Below the pieces are notes generated by a model. It did no database searches, was not told where the DNA came from, and saw only the letters and a list, made by a program, of their open reading frames with translations. Below, in pieces: positions 6,230 to 9,016 of a stretch of DNA of 9,016 nt; the first letter of the stretch is position 1, and the number at the start of each line of letters is the position of its first letter. The translations under genes and the position numbers were made by a program. Source of the DNA: Pseudomonadota bacterium (lineage in GTDB: Bacteria > Pseudomonadota > Gammaproteobacteria > Burkholderiales > Burkholderiaceae_C). The DNA is taken from contig JAEZKX010000089.1 in NCBI GenBank assembly GCA_023436025.1, positions 1 through 9,016 of the forward strand. Reading direction: 5' to 3'.

Positions 6230-7025
6230 GAGCGAGCAGATTATAGGAATGCACGAGTGGTTCGAGACCCCGCCCGGCCGGTATCTGCTGGCCTGGGAGC
6301 AGGCGGAATTCGACCGCGCCGTCAGCGACATCTTCGGCTACCACGCGCTGCAGCTCGGCCTTCCGCGGCTGGATGCGCTGGCCGCCAACCGCATGCCGCA
6401 CAAGTGGCTGGCGGTCAACGAGGCGACGGCCGATCCGGCGGGGGCGCGGCCCGCGCTGGTGACGCACTTCGGGGCCCTGCCGTTCGAGGAGAACAGCGTC
6501 GACCTGGTCGTGCTGCCGCATTCGCTCGAACTCAACCTCGATCCGCACACCACGCTGCGCGAGGTCGAACGCGTGCTGGTGCCCGAGGGCAAGGTGGTGA
6601 TCTGCTGCCTCAACCCCGCCAGCCTGTGGGGCCTGCGCCAGCGCCGCGCCCACCTGTACCGCCGCCTCGGCTTCGGCGAGCTCTACCTGCCCGACGCCGG
6701 TGAATTCATCGGCTACTGGCGCCTGCGCGACTGGCTGCGCCTGCTGAGCTTCGAGGTGGAGACCAGCAGCTTCGGTTGCTACCGGCCGGCCTTCGCCAGC
6801 GACAAATGGCTGCACCGCTTCCGCTGGATGGATGCGGTGGGCGCGCGCTCGTGGCCGATCTTCGGCGCCGCCTATTTCATCGTCGCCGTCAAGCGCGTGC
6901 GCGGTGCCAAGCTCATCGGTCCGAAGTGGAAGACGGCCAAGCCGCTGGCCACGGCGCCGGTGCCGGTGGCCAACCGCAGCCACCGCAGGCGCCGCGACCT
7001 GCACGTCCGCATCCGACAAGAATGA
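6228..7025 (+). CDS. yafS: YafS-like class I SAM-dependent methyltransferase family protein
   Basis: A 265-residue protein resembling E. coli YafS, as I recall it, in both sequence style and position between gloB and rnhA. Visible family features are GRYLLAWEQAEFDRAV (17-32), IFGYHALQLG (35-44), FGALPFEENSVDLVVLPHSL (81-100; the methyltransferase motif II region), LREVERVLVPEGKVVICCLN (110-129) and NPASLWGLR (129-137). The glycine-rich motif I that normally binds SAM (GxGxG type) is not present in residues 40-80, so activity is not assured. The C-terminus is basic (SHRRRRDLHVRIRQE). The ATG at 6228 overlaps the oppositely oriented gloB ATG. An in-frame ATG at 6249 (Met8) is an alternative but has a TAGGA immediately against it, too close for a ribosome site. 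The stop codon overlaps the rnhA start as ATGA. The substrate is unknown, and the symbol rests on synteny and recalled similarity. Confidence 0.85.
   Translation: MSEQIIGMHEWFETPPGRYLLAWEQAEFDRAVSDIFGYHALQLGLPRLDALAANRMPHKWLAVNEATADPAGARPALVTHFGALPFEENSVDLVVLPHSLELNLDPHTTLREVERVLVPEGKVVICCLNPASLWGLRQRRAHLYRRLGFGELYLPDAGEFIGYWRLRDWLRLLSFEVETSSFGCYRPAFASDKWLHRFRWMDAVGARSWPIFGAAYFIVAVKRVRGAKLIGPKWKTAKPLATAPVPVANRSHRRRRDLHVRIRQE
6240..6245 (-). promoter_or_regulatory. Consensus -10 box (TATAAT) upstream of gloB
   Basis: Reading the minus strand, a perfect TATAAT ends ten bases before the gloB ATG. The best-spaced -35 positions (for example GTCTCG at a 17-bp spacer) are poor. If used, transcription would start about 3-6 bases before the ATG, giving a near-leaderless mRNA, which fits the absence of a Shine-Dalgarno sequence. 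The box lies inside the first codons of the divergent methyltransferase gene. Confidence 0.5.
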
Positions 7026-7471
7026 ACCAGATCGTGATCTATACCGATGGCGCCTGCAAGGGCAACCCCGGCCCCGGCGGCTGGGGCGTGCTGCTGCGTT
7101 CCGGCACCTCCCAGAAGGAGCTGTACGGCGGCGAGCGCAGCACCACCAACAACCGCATGGAACTGATGGCGGTGATCCAGGCGCTCGAGGCGCTCAAGCG
7201 TCCTTGCGCCGTCACCCTCTACCTTGACAGCCAGTACGTGCTCAAGGGCATCACCGAGTGGCTGCCGGGATGGAAGGCCAAGGGCTGGCGCACGGCCAGC
7301 AAGCAGCCGGTGAAGAACGCCGAGCTGTGGAAGCGGCTCGACGAGCTGTTGCTGCAAGGCGGCCACGTGGTCGACTGGCGCTGGGTGCGCGGCCACACCG
7401 GCGACGCGGGCAACGAACGCGCCGACGCACTGGCGAACATGGGCGTGACGCAGGCGCTGGCGCAACGCTAA
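7022..7471 (+). CDS. rnhA: Ribonuclease HI
   Basis: A 149-residue RNase HI, which degrades the RNA strand of RNA-DNA hybrids (R-loops, primers, single ribonucleotide patches). The active-site carboxylates are all present: Asp9 in IYTDGACKGNPGPGGWG, Glu47 in TTNNRMELMAV, Asp69 in LYLDSQYV and Asp135 in NERADALAN, with His125 in WVRGHTGDAGN. A basic, Trp-rich handle (about 80-97, EWLPGWKAKGWRTASKQP) is the substrate-binding protrusion of E. coli-type enzymes. The ATG at 7022 overlaps the stop codon of the upstream gene (ATGA) and lacks a clear Shine-Dalgarno sequence, so translation is likely coupled. In E. coli dnaQ lies next to rnhA; here an efflux adaptor gene follows instead. Confidence 0.97.
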   Translation: MNQIVIYTDGACKGNPGPGGWGVLLRSGTSQKELYGGERSTTNNRMELMAVIQALEALKRPCAVTLYLDSQYVLKGITEWLPGWKAKGWRTASKQPVKNAELWKRLDELLLQGGHVVDWRWVRGHTGDAGNERADALANMGVTQALAQR

Positions 7472-7480
7472 CGCGACGGT

Positions 7481-7508
7481 GGGGTGCTCGCGCGAGCGCG
7501 TGCACCTT
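7481..7508 (+). terminator. GC-rich stem-loop downstream of rnhA
   Basis: GGTGC (7483-7487) pairs with GCACC (7502-7506). Inside, past a T-T mismatch, CGCG (7489-7492) pairs with CGCG (7497-7500) around the loop CGAG. Two G-T wobbles extend the outer stem. Only TT follows, so it is a candidate transcription end for the yafS-rnhA unit rather than a proven intrinsic terminator. Confidence 0.35.
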
Positions 7509-7623
7509 CGCGACGGGATCCACCGGGGGCGCTTTTCGCGCGCCGGATGGGTGCCCTCGCCACGCGTGCGCAGTGTGCGGGGCGCCCTGCGTCACTCCCC
7601 CGCCACGATCGGCCGTTTCGCGC

Positions 7624-7687
7624 CTGGCGCTTTGCGTACGACCTGTTACATTGGCCTGCGTCTCGGCGGACGACGGTCGTCTCGCCG
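7624..7687 (+). promoter_or_regulatory. Putative promoter and operator of the efflux adaptor gene
   Basis: A possible -10 TACATT (7647-7652) has a weak -35 CTGGCG (7624-7629) at a 17-bp spacer. Downstream is a 24-bp near-perfect inverted repeat: CGGCG-GACGAC (7664-7674), one base, then GTCGTC (7676-7681), a single T, and CGCCG (7683-7687). The start codon follows at 7715. This layout, with a dyad just after the presumed transcription start, is what repressor-controlled (for example TetR-type) efflux operons often show. No regulator gene is visible in the window. Confidence 0.35.
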
Positions 7688-7714
7688 CTGCACGATCGGA
7701 CGGGACCGCTGTTC

Positions 7715-9016
7715 ATGGCATCGAAGGCAATCTATTCCGTGGTGGCCGCAGCCGGCATCGCCGCCGCATCCGCCGGCGCGTGGTGGTACCAGCACAAGCC
7801 CGCCGAGCGCAGTACGGTCCCCAGCCCGTCCCCCGGCGCTGCCACCGTGCCGGCCGCGGCGTCCGCCTCGGGCGCGCGCGGCATGCCGGCGGTGGAGGTC
7901 GCCCGGGTGGAGCTGGTGCGCATCGCCGACGATGCCCAGGCGGTCGGCAGCCTGCGCTCGCGCCAGAGCGTGATGCTGCGGCCCGAGGTGTCGGGACGCG
8001 TCACCGCCATCAACTTCCGTGACGCCGAGCGCGTGCGCAAGGGCCAGCTGCTGGTGCAGTTGGACGACCAGCTGCCGATGGCGCAAGTGAAGCAGGCCGA
8101 GGCCGAACTCTCCATCGCGCGCGCCAACCACAAGCGCAACCAGGAGCTGGTGGAGGCGAAGTTCATCGCCCAGCGCGCGGTCGACGAGAGCGCGGCCAAC
8201 CTGCAGGTGGCCGAGGCCAAGCTGGCGCTGGCGCGGGCTACGCTGGCGCGGCTGAAGATCCTCGCGCCCTTCGACGGCATCACCGGCATCCGCAACATCA
8301 GCGTGGGCGACTACCTCAAGGACGGCGCCGACATCGTGAATATCGAGGACCTGGAGGCGGTCTACGTTGACTTCCGCCTGCCCGAGCGCTTCCAGACCAA
8401 GCTGCGGCCGGGGCAGACCGCGCTGGTCGATGTCGATGCGCTGCCGGGCCAGCGCTTCGCCGCGGTGATCCAGGCGATCGATCCGCTGGTCGACGCCAAC
8501 GGCCGCTCGGTGGGCCTGCGCGGCTGCATCGACAACCGCCACCTGCAGCTGCGCCCGGGCATGTTCGCGCGCATCACGCCGGTGTTCGGCGTGCGCGACG
8601 ACGCCCGCGTGATCCCCGAGGAGGCCATCGTGCCGCAAGGTGGGCGCCAGTACGTCTACAGGTTGGCCGCTGGGCCCGACCAGGACACGCGCATCGCCCA
8701 GCGGGTGGAGGTGAAGGTCGGCATCCGCCAGCCCGGCAAGGTGGAGATCACCGAGGGCCTGAAAGCCGGTGAGGTGGTGGTCACCGCGGGCCAGCAGCGC
8801 ATCCAGCGCGATGGCATGCCGGTGCGCGTGATCGACCTGTCGGCGCGCGCCCTCCATGCGGCGAACGGCGCCAACGGGGCCAACGGAACCACCGGGGCCA
8901 ACGGCGCCGCCGTCGTGCCTGGCGAAGCCGGCGCGGCTGCCGCGCCGCGCCGCGCGGACGCAGCGGCCGAGGTGGTGGCTGCGGGTCCGGGCAACCCGTG
9001 CGGCGCGGTCGCCGCC
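7715..9016 (+). CDS. RND efflux system periplasmic adaptor subunit (3' end outside window)
   Basis: An open frame of 434 codons runs from the ATG at 7715 to the window edge without a stop. It is a membrane-fusion/adaptor protein of the HlyD/AcrA type, which bridges an inner-membrane RND pump and an outer-membrane channel. It has an N-terminal membrane anchor or signal (about 5-23, then WWYQHKP) and a Pro/Ala-rich linker to about 57. The first half of the lipoyl/barrel-sandwich domain is VSGRVTAINFRDAERVRKGQ (92-111). An alpha-hairpin follows (about 119-180), with the second half at LKILAPFDGITGIRNISVGD (180-199). The beta-barrel is about 215-292 (ending LRPGMFARITPVF) and the membrane-proximal domain about 295-375. 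After that comes an unusual Ala/Gly/Asn-rich tail. The Shine-Dalgarno sequence is weak (CGGGA, 7701-7705). The pump gene is expected to follow beyond the window; the substrates are unknown. Confidence 0.92.
   Translation, partial: MASKAIYSVVAAAGIAAASAGAWWYQHKPAERSTVPSPSPGAATVPAAASASGARGMPAVEVARVELVRIADDAQAVGSLRSRQSVMLRPEVSGRVTAINFRDAERVRKGQLLVQLDDQLPMAQVKQAEAELSIARANHKRNQELVEAKFIAQRAVDESAANLQVAEAKLALARATLARLKILAPFDGITGIRNISVGDYLKDGADIVNIEDLEAVYVDFRLPERFQTKLRPGQTALVDVDALPGQRFAAVIQAIDPLVDANGRSVGLRGCIDNRHLQLRPGMFARITPVFGVRDDARVIPEEAIVPQGGRQYVYRLAAGPDQDTRIAQRVEVKVGIRQPGKVEITEGLKAGEVVVTAGQQRIQRDGMPVRVIDLSARALHAANGANGANGTTGANGAAVVPGEAGAAAAPRRADAAAEVVAAGPGNPCGAVAA
8861..8905 (+). repeat. 9-bp coding repeat (Ala-Asn-Gly)
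   Basis: Within the adaptor gene, the 9-base unit GCS-AAC-GGN occurs three times in tandem (8861-8887), is interrupted by ACC-ACC-GGG, and returns once (8897-8905). It encodes ANG-ANG-ANG-TTG-ANG. It is a slippage-prone low-complexity tract near the C-terminus. Confidence 0.8.

Noticed and set aside
3957..7019. One minus-strand frame open for over 1000 codons covering mltD, gloB and the methyltransferase region
   Set aside because: Only the 3957-5459 part encodes a recognisable protein (MltD with lipobox, SLT and LysM). The rest is antisense or out of frame to gloB and yafS and reflects the lack of AT-rich stops in high-GC DNA.
7472..7714. tRNA gene next to rnhA, as near dnaQ/rnhA in some enterobacteria
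   Set aside because: No T-loop-like GTTCGAATC segment, acceptor stem or CCA pattern is visible on either strand.
7646..8857. Minus-strand open frame of about 403 codons opposite the efflux adaptor
   Set aside because: Its composition is that of an antisense shadow; the plus frame encodes a clear RND adaptor with ordered domains.

Overview
This is a GC-rich chromosomal window (roughly 70% G+C by eye, with strong G/C preference at third codon positions). Its protein sequences and gene order look like a betaproteobacterium of the order Burkholderiales, most likely the family Comamonadaceae (Ramlibacter/Variovorax-like). That placement is inferred from protein style and synteny; no database was searched. 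No mobile element, CRISPR array, rRNA or tRNA gene is visible. It is mostly a conserved housekeeping region with a few lineage-specific genes between the blocks.

Left block (2-2006, plus strand): the 3' end of dnaX (clamp-loader tau/gamma subunit), ybaB (nucleoid-associated protein) and recR (recombination mediator), the classic dnaX-ybaB-recR replication/repair operon. A small MAPEG-family membrane protein overlaps the recR stop codon by ATGA.

Middle block (2007-3956): an orphan NitT/TauT-type ABC substrate-binding protein with a Tat-like signal peptide. An unusually structured 5' leader precedes it, including a 14-bp stem-loop just upstream of its Shine-Dalgarno sequence. It converges, across a strong bidirectional terminator, on a minus-strand secreted protein that joins tryptophan-rich YXWGXW-type repeats to duplicated thrombospondin type-3-like calcium-binding repeats.

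Right block (3957-7471): mltD and gloB on the minus strand (ATGA overlap, gloB first), diverging from a YafS-like methyltransferase and rnhA on the plus strand (ATGA overlap). This is the same mltD/gloB/yafS/rnhA arrangement known from E. coli. The gloB and methyltransferase start codons overlap on opposite strands within one CATG. A perfect TATAAT lies just upstream of gloB, so its mRNA may have almost no leader.

Right end (7472-9016): a 243-bp intergenic region with a GC-rich hairpin, a possible -10 box and a near-perfect inverted repeat that could be an operator. It precedes the periplasmic adaptor subunit of an RND-type efflux pump, which runs off the window and carries an Ala-Asn-Gly repeat tail.

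No complete new system such as a defence island stands out. The best leads are the structured leader of the orphan binding protein, the overlapping divergent start codons at gloB/yafS, the repeat-built secreted protein, and the putative efflux operator.
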